This document shows, piece after piece, positions 12,772-27,100 of a DNA stretch of 64,000 nucleotides; position 1 is the stretch's first letter; each line of letters opens with the position of its first letter. The position numbers were made by a program, and so were the translations under genes. Origin of the DNA: Mixophyes australis (lineage: Eukaryota > Chordata > Amphibia > Anura > Limnodynastidae). The stretch covers positions 368,964,624-369,028,623 of the forward strand of contig JAVHZZ010000002.1 in assembly GCA_036250195.1 (NCBI GenBank). Direction: 5' to 3'. A model generated the notes under the pieces. The model was not told the DNA's origin. It saw nothing but the letters and a program-made list of their open reading frames with translations, and searched no databases.

Positions 12772-13857
12772 TTTATTCAGTTTGTAACACTGTTCTGCTC
12801 AGAATACAGATCTTTTTTTTTTCATTACAAATAAAAGTTCTGTTACAATAAAGTTTTTTTAATTGTCCTTCAATAAGCTCAGAAATAACACCACACCATG
12901 TTATACAATTGAGGATACCTTTTTTTTTTCTTTTCTTTTAACAAGTTGGTTTTAGGTGTGTGCGTTGTGAATACACGGGTACTGGAATAAAAGCCTCACT
13001 TGTTTATGTCACATGGCTCATTGTGAAAGTGTTCTATGCTGGAATGTTTGCTTACCTACACCTGAATGTGAGGGTCACCATATACCAGAAACTTGTTTTT
13101 AAATCCTATACAGTTTGGCTCCTGTACTATACAATAGTTAGGAGTGCAATTTTTTTTTTAGATATATTTAATTTTATGCTCGTAGGCGGTCTCCTTTCAC
13201 AACAATTGGTGTAAATTTCCTCTGAATGGAGTATATAATATGCTTATATATTTACTCGTCTCTTCAAATGCAGATCATGCTTATTTAATAAAATATACAA
13301 AACATTGCCAGCAACAGAAACCTAATGTTTTCCACATTTGTACAAAAAAAAAAAAAAGAAAGAAAAAGGAAAAAAGAAAAATAGAATCCTAATAGATTTC
13401 GCTCTTCAAAAGCAACTAAAATTCAGCTTTGTAAAATCTATTTACATTCCAAATTTTTGCACTGGGATTTACCCACACACAAAAAGATTATTATTCATTG
13501 ACATTGTAGATTTTATACCCAGCATCTGATTGATCAGTATAGAATCACCAGCCTCCACCAATGTAAAGATCACAGGTAAATGACATGCAGTATATAGAGT
13601 CGCTGTAAAATGAACATGCTCGCTGGTAACAGCACTCTTACAAGGAACAGTAAAATGATAATGCATTCTGCTGGAGAAACGTATTGACCTGGATATTTAG
13701 CCAATACTAGGGGCACAGCTTTCCACCAGCTCGTGCGTTGTATTTTTCAGCTGTGTTTAAAAACATCCATCACACATTCCAATAATAAATAAAACACAGT
13801 CAATAGTGCTCTCCTCTATCGAGGAATACAGTGGAAGACTTGTACTGAGAATTCAAG
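12772..13857 (-). other. PIGS: Probable PIGS 3' untranslated region
   Basis: Directly follows the PIGS stop codon on the minus strand. The first clear AATAAA on that strand is at 12777-12772 (TTTATT on the plus strand), giving a 3' UTR of about 1.1 kb. No long coding frame. The lysine-rich plus-strand frame near 13338 is only a poly-purine tract. The true cleavage site cannot be read from sequence alone. Confidence 0.45.
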
Positions 13858-16800
13858 TTATTCAGTTTTGGTGGGTTCCTTCTTACTAGACTTATATTCC
13901 TTTGCTATCTTCAACAGAGACAGCAAGATTGGGACAGCCATTGGCAAGAATAGAGGGATATAAATGGCAAATTTCTGATCGTCGGGAAAGTACAAAAGGT
14001 GAAGCAGCGAGGGGTCGAAGAAAGCCTTCTCTGAAGAGGTGATCGCTTCTTTGCTTGCTTTAAAGGCGTTCTCCAGTCTGCCAGCTTCCAATTCAGACAG
14101 AGCAATCTGAATAGAGGACACAGAGTGGTATACCTATGGAGAAACACACTTGTTATAGTCACAGCAATAAGAATACTGGTCCCCTGCCCAAGGTCAGTGT
14201 GAGGACATCCGAAAACCCTGTACTCTTGGTGAGGCCTGATTTATGTGCAGGGGCATCTGTAAACAAGGAAGTGGAAAGTACAGTGCAATTTGCAAGCCGG
14301 AAGTTTGGCCTGACCATTGGACCATCATGTGTGTTCGCTATCTTAACAGCTTGTTCACATCATGCATTTATAATGCACTGCACATTCATGTAGCGTTTAT
14401 GGTAAGAGGTGCTGCCATGCGGATGGGCAGTGATAAAGTCACCAATATTTGGTATTCATGAGGCCAGCATGTTGTGACAGTAATATATAACATGAACAAG
14501 CCCAGAAGTTTTCATCAGTTTTAATATTACAGTAACCAACCTTCTTCAATGTATTATTTTGTTTACTGACCCTACCAGTGTGGGTGGGGTGCATAGAATG
14601 TGTTCTGTGGCCGATTTCTTAACTGGAAGAATATTTAAGTGTGTATTGGATATTTATATCTACACAATTACTATTATGAACATTTGTTTCTAACTATTGA
14701 TAATTGGAGTTTCAGCTTCTGTTTTCACATGTGTTTATCTTGTATTGCATTTTCACAATGTCCCTTCTGATCACTAGCTCCTCTTTCCACTTAATATGCC
14801 TTTTCTTTGTTTTATACTCAAAAAAAACTTTATGTATTGTACCAAGTACCAATAAGGCAAGTTAAACTAGCAAGTGCCACCAATTACACAATGAAGCACA
14901 TGGTGTCCTTGTGCGTTTTAGATCTGCCACTTTGTGGTATTATTGGTGTAGCACTCAATAAATTGAATCCAGCCCTTTTCCAATAAAACAATACACGTAG
15001 TTTGTGAACATTTTTACCCAGGTCATCGTGTTTAAACAGTCCTGAAGTATCCTTCTGTAAGTTTACAGGTGCCCTACTGGACAGGAAAGTCCTTTTCTCA
15101 AAGGTGACTCAGTCTGTCATCATAATATACAGTCTATTGTGTCTTTTCAGCTACAGCCACTTAATAGCGAACTTATGGCAGACACTATAAGAGCATACGT
15201 GCACAAACCACAGAATTTTCACTAGTGCGAATGAGGGTTATCTGGCAAGGATCAGGGTGCACCAGACAGACAAGACTTAATATGAATTCACAACAAGAAA
15301 ACATACATAGACTAAGCAATGACAGAATTAGAGCTGTACAGGAGTAAGGTCAGGCCAGAATGCAGTCAAGCAATACAGAGCAGGAACCAGGCAGAAGCCA
15401 AAGCCACCCAAGGACTAAGGTTATAAACAGAATATTCTAAGCAGAAGATAAACCAGGCAGGAACTGAAGGAATAGAGCCTGAGGCAAAATGAGCCAGCAA
15501 AGTGCTGAAGACCAACATTTTACAGGAACAACTACCTGTGTATATGTCAAAATCAAGCACCATCTAAACATTGTTAACACAAGTCTGTGCTTGTTAACAG
15601 GTGCAGGCAATAAACACAGGAGAAGCATCCAGAAGAGTCAATAATTTAACTAAAAATTGAAGTACAAATACAAAGAGCAAAATACATGACCAGCCTACTT
15701 ATATGCCATGAAATGGCTGAAGGTAACAAGTGATGGGGAGGAAAAGAATAACAAAAAGTGTGTTAAACCTGATCCGAACCAGTATTTTGGGTCACATATC
15801 TAATATAACAGAGCAAGAAAAGAATGTGTCTTGACCATATTAGTCGGACATTGCTGGACTCACCTCCGAGGCCACATTGTCATTAATCACTATGTTCCCT
15901 ATCTCATCCAGAAGCTGAGCCAAAGAGGTCAATGTAGTGCTGACTGTAGCAATATTCTCCACAGCCCTCAGCCAGAGGAGTTTATCCAGCTCCCAGTCAG
16001 TCAGTCCTTCGTTCCCTGGGTTTTCAAGCTGGTAGTTCTCGGGCACATAGACCTTTGATATACCTAAAAGCAGCCTGTGGATTAACAGATCACAATACAT
16101 AATAAGTCACAACATTAAATAACTAAACACATTATGTGCATGAAATATTTCTATTTCTATATTCGATGGAAAGAGGTGGCTTACCGCAACTGTGTCAGGA
16201 AAACTTCCATCACTCTCACCATGTCAATATCAACACGTACCGGGAATACCAGCTCATCCGAATTTCCATAATCCACATTGTATATCTGAAAACATTATGT
16301 ATTATGCAGAGAAGAGGACATGACAAATAACTAGAAAAACCACCACCAGGGTTGTTTTGTTTGACATTAAGGAGGAGATGTGGGCATCCTAGTGATGGTT
16401 TGAAAATACTTCGCTTGTAATAAAAAAAAAAAAAAAAAGGGATGGAAGTAGCTGAAAAACCAGAAAATCCTTGATAAGGTCATCAAGAGCATAAATGGCT
16501 GTTCAAGATGTAACAATTTTACATACAACACAAAATCTGAAGCAGATACCTGTATTCTAGTAGGTCTGACATAAGTAAGAAGTAAAAGAATAAATGCCTT
16601 TGTATATAAGCAACATACTAGGGTACTTTATTCTAGATTTGAGTAAAATCTCGGTCTAAGGCTGGGTATACACTAATGTGTGTTCAGTTGATTATCGGGC
16701 CAAACAAGAAGCGGTATTTCAGCCCAATATAACATTAATGTGTATGATGCAGTAATGAATGATCATTATAAAGCACATCATATCATTTGATTTTTAAACC

Positions 16801-19800
16801 GGACTAAAAATGTTGTTCAACGATGGAACAAGGTTGATCCAATCCTGCAGTGTGTCTGCTCTCACAACCAGCAGTGTCCATAGATCTCTATGGAGTGTGC
16901 AGAGTCACCATCTTTTCAGCCGATGGTTATGACAGATGAAGAGCACTGAGTCGAAGGTAAATCATGTGAAATTGTGTTTATTGTGTACACATGAATCAGC
17001 ATGCTGATAGAGACTATGTTTTTCCCTATCGTTGGCAAATTCGTTAAAGATATCGGGAGAAATTTTCTGCTGTGTGTACCCAGCCTTAGACAACAGGATA
17101 GGCTATATGGGGTTGTACAACTAAACAAATACAGGTGCATCACTAAGTATGGTATTTGTAATTATAATTGAACACTAAGCACTGTGGAATAGGTACAGTA
17201 TATCTGATTAACTCACAGAAAGCTCTAATTAAGCAACAGCTTGGACAGCAGGCATTGTAAACAACATCCTGCTGCCTGACTTATCTGACTGCCTGCATTC
17301 TACAGCCCGTGTTCTGCTCAGAGCATCTTCTCATATTATTACAAATACAGTACTGAAGGGTGTTGTTCATTATTGTTTAACCAAATCATTCACTTGTTTT
17401 TTTCAATGAAATCACTGTTGAAATGCAGCAATTTGCTGATGTACTTACCATGATCCCGCCCCAGCGAGGGCTGTGAAAAGCATTGGATGGCACCCTTTTG
17501 GCATCTTTGTCCTGGATGAAGAGGGGAGAATGAAAGTATTCCGGGACATATAGTAAGAAATTCAGCACTGGGTAGAGAGAGGCAGCACTGGAACCTGAAA
17601 CCATAAAATGTAACAAATTATGCAAATTGCTAGAACCTTTAGATTGCATATGGACACTCTGTATAGTGAAACCATGTAGAACGGAAAATTAATATTAAAG
17701 TTCTAGATACTATGCAGTTAATGTTGGAAACAATACAATGTATTATCCAGTAACTGAGGCCCCGAATAATTTTATATAAAATTTCCAAATCAATGACAGT
17801 AATGTAAAGTGTTTTGTGCTTGTCAATTTATAGTAACTTTACAAGAGTCCTTACCAAGTCTTGCCTCTACAGGGTTAATCACATGGGGCAGATTGTGTGC
17901 ATTCAGGGTGTAGCTTGAAGTGTCCTTCTCATAACGAGGATTGACCCCAAGGATGGCATAATACAGGATCTAAAAACAAGCATTTAAGTGTACTTTCTAG
18001 TAACTATATTGTAAAGTTGGCTATAAGTAGTCATTATATTAAAAGATTATAATAGTATAAAGCAAGAATGGTCTTATTTATTTAGAATAATATGCTATTT
18101 GATAGCTTCTTTAAAAGGGAAAAACAAATCAAAGTAATTTTTCCTGTACAAAGGAGTAAAGAGAAGTCCAAATTCTTACTGACTTAAAGCAGAATTCCCA
18201 ATTGTTTTTCCAGGCTACTATTATTAATTTATAATTCTGCACAGTTTCCAGTGTCATGTGACTACCAGGGCAACCACGGTCACATGGTACATAGTATATA
18301 AAAACAGAGGATTTAGAATGCCCCTCTGAGCTCTGTCTGCACTGTAAAATACTCCCACTGTTCCATAGAATGACGAGATACTGAATGTGTGTGTGACTAG
18401 CAGCCCTACTCGCCTACCCTCCAGAGAGATTTTGAAAAGGAGATAATTATTTGTAGGACAGCTAAGGAAACTGACTCTCTCATGCTTAAAAAGGTACTTA
18501 ACTTGCTATTTACAGAAAAAAACTTCTATGTGGGATAGCTGCTTTAAATTTGAAGGTATAAACTGAAGCAGTAACACAATAACTTTGCTTGTTAGTGATC
18601 GTTATAGAGACATTAGTCATGTCACGGTTGTGGACCCTGCCACACAAAATTCACCAACCTGGGAATCCACAGAAAAGTTAGCCACCGGCTGCAGCTTGTC
18701 CAGGAATGGCTGGATATACTGGTCTGAGGCACAACTTATGTTCCAGTTCAGGTAATGGGATTTTGGATCTGGGTTTAGCAAGGTAAACGTGATTTCATAG
18801 CCTGAAAAGAAAGAAGTCAATTCTTTAGATTTATGCCACGACAGCTTATGATTGGTTATTAATTATCTCCTGACCACAAACCCATTCTACTCCTTCACAC
18901 ACAGGTATTCATTCATGATACCCTATTCCCAGTGAGGAAATAGACAATTCTATATATGCCATGCAAAGAAAAGTGACGTAATGATGTCTGATGTGTACAC
19001 AGCACAGCATAAAGGTCAATCGAACTATCCTGTACTATTTCCCTCACTCATCTAGACAACTCCTGAATGACCATATGACATTACATTGAATATAAGAATC
19101 TGAGCTGTGAAGGTATTTCAGAGAGCTGAATACAACAGTACAGAAAGAGAACCCCCCTCCTCCCACAAAGATGTTGGTGATCTGTGTCTGTACCTGGGCT
19201 GGACTTGAATGCTCTCCTGCTGTTCTCAAAGTCATCTTTATTGAATCTGTCAGTGGAGATCCTATCAGACAGTGCAGCTATGACAGCTTGCTCTGTAAAG
19301 GACATGGTTTGTATAACATGCTCTACTTTCCTATACAGGGTACGGCGGATGTCTTCTGTGTTGAGTGATGGATCCAAAGAAAGTTTAACAAAAAATCTTC
19401 TGTGCTTACCAATGTAGACACTGATCCCCTAAAAATAGCAATACAATGAGCAACAAAGTGCACCTATCAATATGTATTAAAGAAGCAAGAAACATAAAAT
19501 ACAAATTGCCTTATATTACTAAAGTCACTAAACACATCCACAAATAAAGTAAAGTGTTCGGTCAAAACTGTACCTGAAATATCTTCAGTTCTATCACATT
19601 GCAAGATTTGCTCCTTTTTTTTTTGGAGGGGGGGGGGGGGGGGGGGGGTTATGGGATGGGGGCATGTCCTACTCATTCACTATTAAGATTTACTTGGGCA
19701 TGATAAATTACTTTATGGAACAATGACCTAGGTTCATCATCCCAGCCTTAAGGTATAGAGTGGATACTCGTTTTATGATTTGGTCAAACTGCTCAGAGAC

Positions 19801-21090
19801 TTAGAGTTATTTGACAGCTGTGCTAAACAAGTACTTATGCAGAGCCTGTGTGTAGGCTTGTACTTCCCGATTTTTTTATCTGTCTCTTTACTTTCATACT
19901 GACATTTCCTTGCTAGTGCCAGTAAGTCCATAATGGAACTGAAGGACAGATACAGCAGCACTGATGTAGAGTTGGATGCAATTTACACTGAAATCGTAAA
20001 TTGCATCCCATAATTTACACAGGATTCCAAGTCACATGGATCTTTAGAATACTGGTCGCTATAATGGTGAAGGTTCACCAATACGGGAGTTTATACAGCC
20101 ATTCTTGAACTATTTTGAGGATAACGTTCCAATGTGTAGACAGATCCACAGTACCTGAGGGAAGAGGGCTGTAGTTTCTGGTAGAATATACAGTGAGAGA
20201 GACCCCTGTGCTCCTTTGCTTAGATGTTGAAGAGCTTTATCCACTTCTGCAAAACAGACAAGTGTAAATCTAGCATTTACCTCTTATCATATTGAGCAAT
20301 TACATTTATATATTGGAACTCAATCACTAAAATGCTTTTAACTCATTATTAATACACAAGTTTGGAAAACTCAAAGAGCAATTAATGGATTAATTAAATT
20401 GAAAAAAAAAAATCAAACAATGATGGATACATACAAGACATATTTAATTTTAGAAATTTAGGCTAGCCTAAAAAGACCGCTCTTACGGAGTAGATTAAGA
20501 AGCTAGTATGTTCTAGTAGGAAAGGAGGGTTGTGTAGACAGTTCCCAAGGATGTACAGTACAACAAAGAATGTAACATCCCTTTTTATTGTCATTTTCAA
20601 TTGTACTTTTTAATTCTCGTATCACAGCTTTGCAGACACTATCAATCAGCACACAGACAGCAGAACTTGTTACACACATCCGTCTTCCAGACTTTTACCA
20701 CAAATCCCCACTACTGTATACACAAGTTAAAGACCTGACAAATACAGTAGTCTGTAAAGTTTAACATGATGCCCTTTTGTGGCAAGTGCTGAAGACAACA
20801 TAAAGAAACACTGCACTGTACCTGATAGACTCTGCAGTGACAGAACCTCATCCTCCTCAACGCTTGTCCTTCTGTATTTGAACTCGTAGCGGGAATTGAA
20901 ACTGGTATGAGCTGTAGTGAGGACACATTTAACAATATCACTCGTTTGTATTGTGTATAGTAAAGAAAATGCCATCTACTGTCGGCGATTGTACAGCAAA
21001 GGCCAGCATGTTTGCAATCCTAAATGGGAAGTCACAGTGCACTCAGGTTTTGACTATAAGCAGCCACAAACGTTACCTTAAAGTCTAACT

Positions 21091-21140
<50 letters not shown>

Positions 21141-24100
21141 TACACACATACACACACATATACACTCAATTTCTAAAATAATAAAAACAGAGAAACTAAA
21201 GCAATTTAAATTACAAAGTTGCATGAAGCTTGTCTTTTAAGATCTGTAATGGAAATCATAAACTGCAACAGCAAGGAATGCTCACATTTACTGCAAACAG
21301 AAGTAACGGATTCTGCTATACCTATTTCATGCATGGCTTAATATACTGCACAGAAAATTATTGACACTCTGTGTTTGAAACCTCAAAGAGAATGACACAG
21401 CTAGCTGTTAGTTACACTCTAATACAGATCAAAAATGAAAGACAGTCACTGTAGTTTCTTTTTTAAAGATTGAAATTACTTAGGGTTGGTGTCAACTAGC
21501 AAATTCAAAGTGTGAGGTATTCGTTCATATTGTGAACATTTAAGCTTACAAACAGACATCAAGGGTCAATATTTTTACAAGCTAAATAAAGTTAAAAGGA
21601 ATTGCTTTGTGGAATAGAGGCCAGCAGAACATTGACCATCAGGTGAATAGGTTTTAACAGGTGTGTTCTCAGGAGTATGGAATATACCATGTAAAAAAAA
21701 AAAAGACAGCTACATAGGGGGGGGAACATGAGCAAGCCGCAAACAGAGAACATGAAACCACCAACATAGGGCACTATATGTAGAAAGGATGGCCTGGTCC
21801 CTCCCAAAGGACTATCAAAAGGATGTGCAGACTAGCAAAATACCAGTGCTGAGCTGATCATAATACCTCTGTATAGAGCAATAGCTCTTAGGTAAGTGGA
21901 GTACAGACTACAAAAACAGATATTGAAATGATTTAAACCCACGCTACTATATCACAGGGGCAGCAAGCTCTATTGTTCCTTCTGTGAGGATACCAGGGAG
22001 ACAAATGTTTTACTGCATAACTACCATTTTTAATCACCTAAATATACAGCAAGACAAATAAGATAGTTATAGTCATATACATCATACAGGATTATTATTA
22101 GGACACATGAAGAGTGGATCCTTGTGCATGGAAGAACTAAGTACTAATTTCTCTTTGTAACCCACAACTGGAGACATGACAGGAAACTTGTATTCAACAC
22201 GGATATCGTAGAATACACCGCGTTGGCCCCCACCGAGGAGAACCAAATGCAGTAATGGTAAATTGATCCCAAAAAACCCTAAGCAGTACAGGAGAAACAG
22301 AATATTGAGACAACTCCTCACCATTACGGCTACATTTCCTGGCCAGCCTAATTAACCATGCTAAATAGTGACAAACAGAACTAGGAATTGCTCTGCCAGG
22401 ACAAACTTGTATAGCAATCCCCCCTAAGTCTGCAAGTAGATGCAGGTACACAAACCAGATAACAATTTCTGAAAAATACCCCATATGAGGGAGGTCTAAA
22501 CAAGATTGAAATATCTCACAGTAGCACAAGGCTAGAGAAAGGGTAAACCCCAACCACAGCTGCCTAATAGTTGGCAGGGAACTAAAGCTAGGTAATGACG
22601 AGAGTGATACTGGTAATGAACAGCATAAACTCCCAGCGGAATCACAGTACCACATAATAATGAGTAGTGATCGGAGTAACAGAAACAGCCCTCCATCACT
22701 GCTATGTCACTACCCTCCAATGTGGCCCAGTGAAGAGCTCGCTTCTGGGAAATGGTAATGAAGAATCGCAACAGATTCATGTGAAAAAAATAGATAAATC
22801 AACCAGAGATGGAGTGGGCCAAACTTATTTATTAACACTTATTTATATAGAAACATAGAATTTGATGGCAGATAAGAACTGCTTGGTTCATATTTTAACC
22901 TATGGTAACATTAAATCCTATTTGATCCTTAATTATTTGTAAACATATCCTTTTGTCTACTGTATTAGCCTCTACCACCTCTGAGGGAGACTATTCCATT
23001 TATCCACTATCCTTTCCTCTGAACTTCCCCCCAGTGTCAGTGCATGTCCTCGTGTTCTAATACTTCTCTTCCTTTGAAGAAGGTTTCCCTCCTGCACCTT
23101 GTTAAAACCCTTGATATATTTGAAACTTTCTATCATGTCCCCCCTTTCCCTTCTATGTTCCAAACTATACATAGTAAGATCTTTTAGTCTTTACGGGTTA
23201 GTTTTTTGCTGTAGGCCATGCACAAATTTAGTAGCCTTTCTTTGTACGTCTCTAACGTATTTATATCCTTCTGGAGATACGGCTTCTAGAACTGAACACA
23301 TTATTCTAGATGAGGCCGTACCAATGACCTATACAGTGACATTATTACTTATTTTCTGCTACGGATTCCACACCCTATGCAACCAAGCATCTGATGCCTT
23401 TCTCATCGTTTTCATATATTGCTTACCTGTCTTTAAGTCCCTGAAATAGTGACTCCTAGATCCCTTTCTTCCTCAGTAGTTTTCATTTTAGTTCCATTAA
23501 TACTATATTTAGCCTTTGGGCTTTTGAGGCCCAAGTGCATGATTTTGCATTTTTTTTTAGCATTAAACTGTTACAGCAACATATAGCCCCTACAAAGCTC
23601 TTTAAAGAGAATATTTAATCATTCGCCATCAGTTCTGTAACCTAATCATATGTCTTTGGAATGTGGGAGGAAACCTACACAAACACAGGAAGAACATACA
23701 AACTCCACACAGATAGGGCCATGATCTGAATCAAACTATGACCCAATGCTGTGAGAACAATGCTAACCACTGTGCCACCATTCTGTCTTGAACACCATCC
23801 CTCATTCTACGCTATAGGGGAAACGAATGACTCAGTTTGTACTAAATCTGATGCTTAAAGGGCCAGGATACATTAGGGGTCCTGCATCATCATCACTAAT
23901 GCAAAGAGCGAAAAAAAAATAATTAAAAAGTAGACGCAGAGACAAATCTTTTCCGTCATATTTCAGGTGTCAGCAAAACCAAAGACAAACAAACAGTATT
24001 TTTTAGGGGGAAACAAAATAAAATATGTTTAAAAATAAATAAATAAAAAAGAGCACTTAGACCAGGGTTTCCCATACCCAGTCCTCAGGGCTCCCCAACA

Positions 24101-27100
24101 GTGCAGGTTTTCCATATCTCCTTGCTGGAGCACAGGTGTATTCATTACTGACTGACACATTGTAACAGATCCACAGGTGGTCCTAATTATGTCACATGTG
24201 ATCCAGAAAACCTGCACTGTTAGGGAGCCTTGAGGACTGGGTTTGGGAAACCCTGATTCTTAGACTGTAGTGGTCAAATGGATGAGGCAAGCTAAAGAGG
24301 AGGACGTTTTATGTTAAAGTATCCAAATGCCTGTGAATGGAACTTAATGAGAACTTCACCCAAATGTAAAATCTTCCCAATAGCCTTTCCCCGCTTCTCT
24401 CTGGCTGTCAGCTGGAAAAAGTTACTTTACCAGAGCCAGCAGATGTGTGTATCTTCTGAAGAGCTCCGATATTCAGCATGGGAATCTTGATGTCCTATTC
24501 ATCATCACTTATTTATATAGCGCCACCAATTCCATATCGCTGTACAGAGAATATTTTTCATTCACATCAGTTCCTGCCCCCTTGGAGCCTACAATCTAAG
24601 TTCCCTAACACACACACTCATAAGTGTTAATTTTGTTAGCAGTCAATTTACCTACCAGTATGGTTTTGGAATGTGGGAAGAAAGTAGAGCACCCGGAGGA
24701 AACCCACGCAAACACTGGGAGCACATACAAATTCCACACAGATAAAGCCATGGGCGGGAATTAAACTCATGACCCCAGTGCTGTGAGGCAGAAGTGCTAA
24801 CCACTAATCCAAAACGTTAAAAACACCCCTATTGATAAAAGGTGGCAGAGGTTTTGGAAGCCTAGTGGGAGGGGGTAAAATAATAGATACCAATTAGAGT
24901 AAAACAAAGGAAAAATAACACAGTAAGCAGACAAAATTTGGGTGTAAAATATACTTGCTTGTGAGTAGTTTAACAGTGACAAGAGAAAAATGAACAATAT
25001 CCTTCTACAAACAGTGATTTACACTTCATTCACACTACAGGATGAGAGGCAAACAAACAAACAAACATGTTTTTATGCATTCATTATATGGGCCTCCTAT
25101 CAGCCAGGGAGTGATACTCACAGTTTAGTACGGTCTCTTTCTCATGTAAATCTGAAGCAGGGATTCTTCTTTGCTGTTCTGCTGTCAGTGTTCCTCTAGA
25201 AAATATCACCTCTATGGGGACTGTGAGCTGGAGCTGATGCATAGGTTAAAATTAGAAAAGGTTATGCTATACACACTGCATATATGTCACTGAAAATATT
25301 GATATAAAACAAGTCACATAAAAAGATGGGAAAAAAAATATGCAACTACAGTTGTCGCTTAACCTGAATTTCACCAATAAGAATATCAAGTTATCTCTCT
25401 ATCAAATTACCGTCCCATCTCTCAGCTGCCATGCCCCTCCAAGCTTCTAGAGAGACTTGCCTACACTCGCCTCGCACGCTTCCTTTCCGCAAACAACCTG
25501 TTGGATCCTCTTCAGTCTGGCTTTCGTTCTCAACACTCCACAGAGACTGCGTTGACTAAGGTTGTCAATGATCTGATCACTGCTAAAACTAAACGCCATT
25601 ACTCTCTCCTAATTCTCCTGGATCTCTCAGCTGCATTTGACACTGTTGACCACTCTCTTCTCGTACAAACGCTGCAATCCTTAGGGCTTCAAGACACTGT
25701 TCTATCCTGGTTCTCATCCTACCTTTCTAATCGCTCTTTCACTGTTAATTTCTCTGGGGCCTCCTCTGCTCCTCTTCCTTTATCAGTTGCAGCAACACAA
25801 GGCTCAGTGCTAGGTCCTCTGCTGTTCTCCATCTATACCGCTTCTCTTGGAAATCCAATAAGTTCCTTTGGATTTCAGTATTATCTCTATGCGGATGATA
25901 CCCAAATTTATCTATCCTCTCCTGATCTCTCGACATCTGTGTTGTCCCGTGTAACTGACTGTCTTTCTGCCATTTCATCTTGGATTTCATCTCGCCAACT
26001 CAAACTTAATCTTTCTAAAACAGAGTTAATAATATTCCCACCCACCAACATACCTGACATTTCTATCTCTGTTGATAACATGACCGTAAATCCCACCCCA
26101 CAAGCTCTCTGCCTAGGTGTAATCCTTGACTCACACCTATCCTTTGTTCCCCACATTGACTCTATGGGGGGTATTCAATTGACGGCGGGATCGCCGAAAA
26201 TCCCGCACTCGAAAGATATTACCGCTCAGGGAGCCGCAAACTGAAATCCAGCGAGTAAATTACCGTATTAACAGTATTTACGGTAATATTTTGAGCGCGG
26301 GATTTTCGGCGATCCCGCCGTCAATTGAATATGCCCCTATATCTAAATCATGTTACATACATCTCAAAAACATTTACAGAATTCGCACATATCTCACACA
26401 AGACACTGCAAAAACCTTAATTCATGCACTTATCTCCCGCATTGACTATGGCAATTTCCTCCTTACTGGCCTTCTCAAAAACAGACTCACCCCTACAATC
26501 TATTTTGCACGCTGCGGAAAGATTGATTTTCCTTGCAAATCGTTATTCCTCTGTTGAATCACTCTGTGTCTCTACACTGGTTGCCTGTTTTCTACCGAAT
26601 CAAATATAAAATACTCTTACTAACCTACAAGGCCATCAACAAAGCTGCACCAACATACATCTCCTCTCTTGTCACAAAATATCTCCCAACTCAGCAACTC
26701 CGTTCTGCACAAGATCTGCGTCTCTCATCCACACTCATTACATCCTCCCATTCCCGGTTACATGACCTTTTCTGGGCTGCACCCACTCTATGGAATTCTC
26801 TCCCTCGCACAATAAGACTTTCCTCTGGTCTACAAGCTTTCAAGTGTTCTCTGAAAACCCACCTCTTCAGACAAGCTTATAATATTCCTCAACCACCCTC
26901 TTAACCTCACTACACTACCCTATTACTACCTGTTATACAACTACCCCTTGACCAACATTGTTGTGTGACAGGATCATTTAGCTTATGAGTCACTTTTACC
27001 TTTTCAGTCTGGCTGGGCCGACTGCAAATGTAGACTTAACCTCATGTGCCCAACTCCCATTGTCCAATAGATTGTAAGCTTGCGAGCAGGGCCTTCTCAC

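Noticed and set aside
13338..13529. Lysine-rich plus-strand small protein
   Set aside because: The residues come from an A-rich tract in the probable PIGS 3' UTR region.
22194..22655. 153-codon minus-strand frame in PIGS intron 3 as a nested gene
   Set aside because: No domain, no splice structure and no repeat-independent similarity that I can recognise; likely chance.
25501..26244. A 247-codon host gene
   Set aside because: It carries a reverse transcriptase with LYADDTQIY, its last third is a MITE insertion, and the rest continues as LINE sequence.
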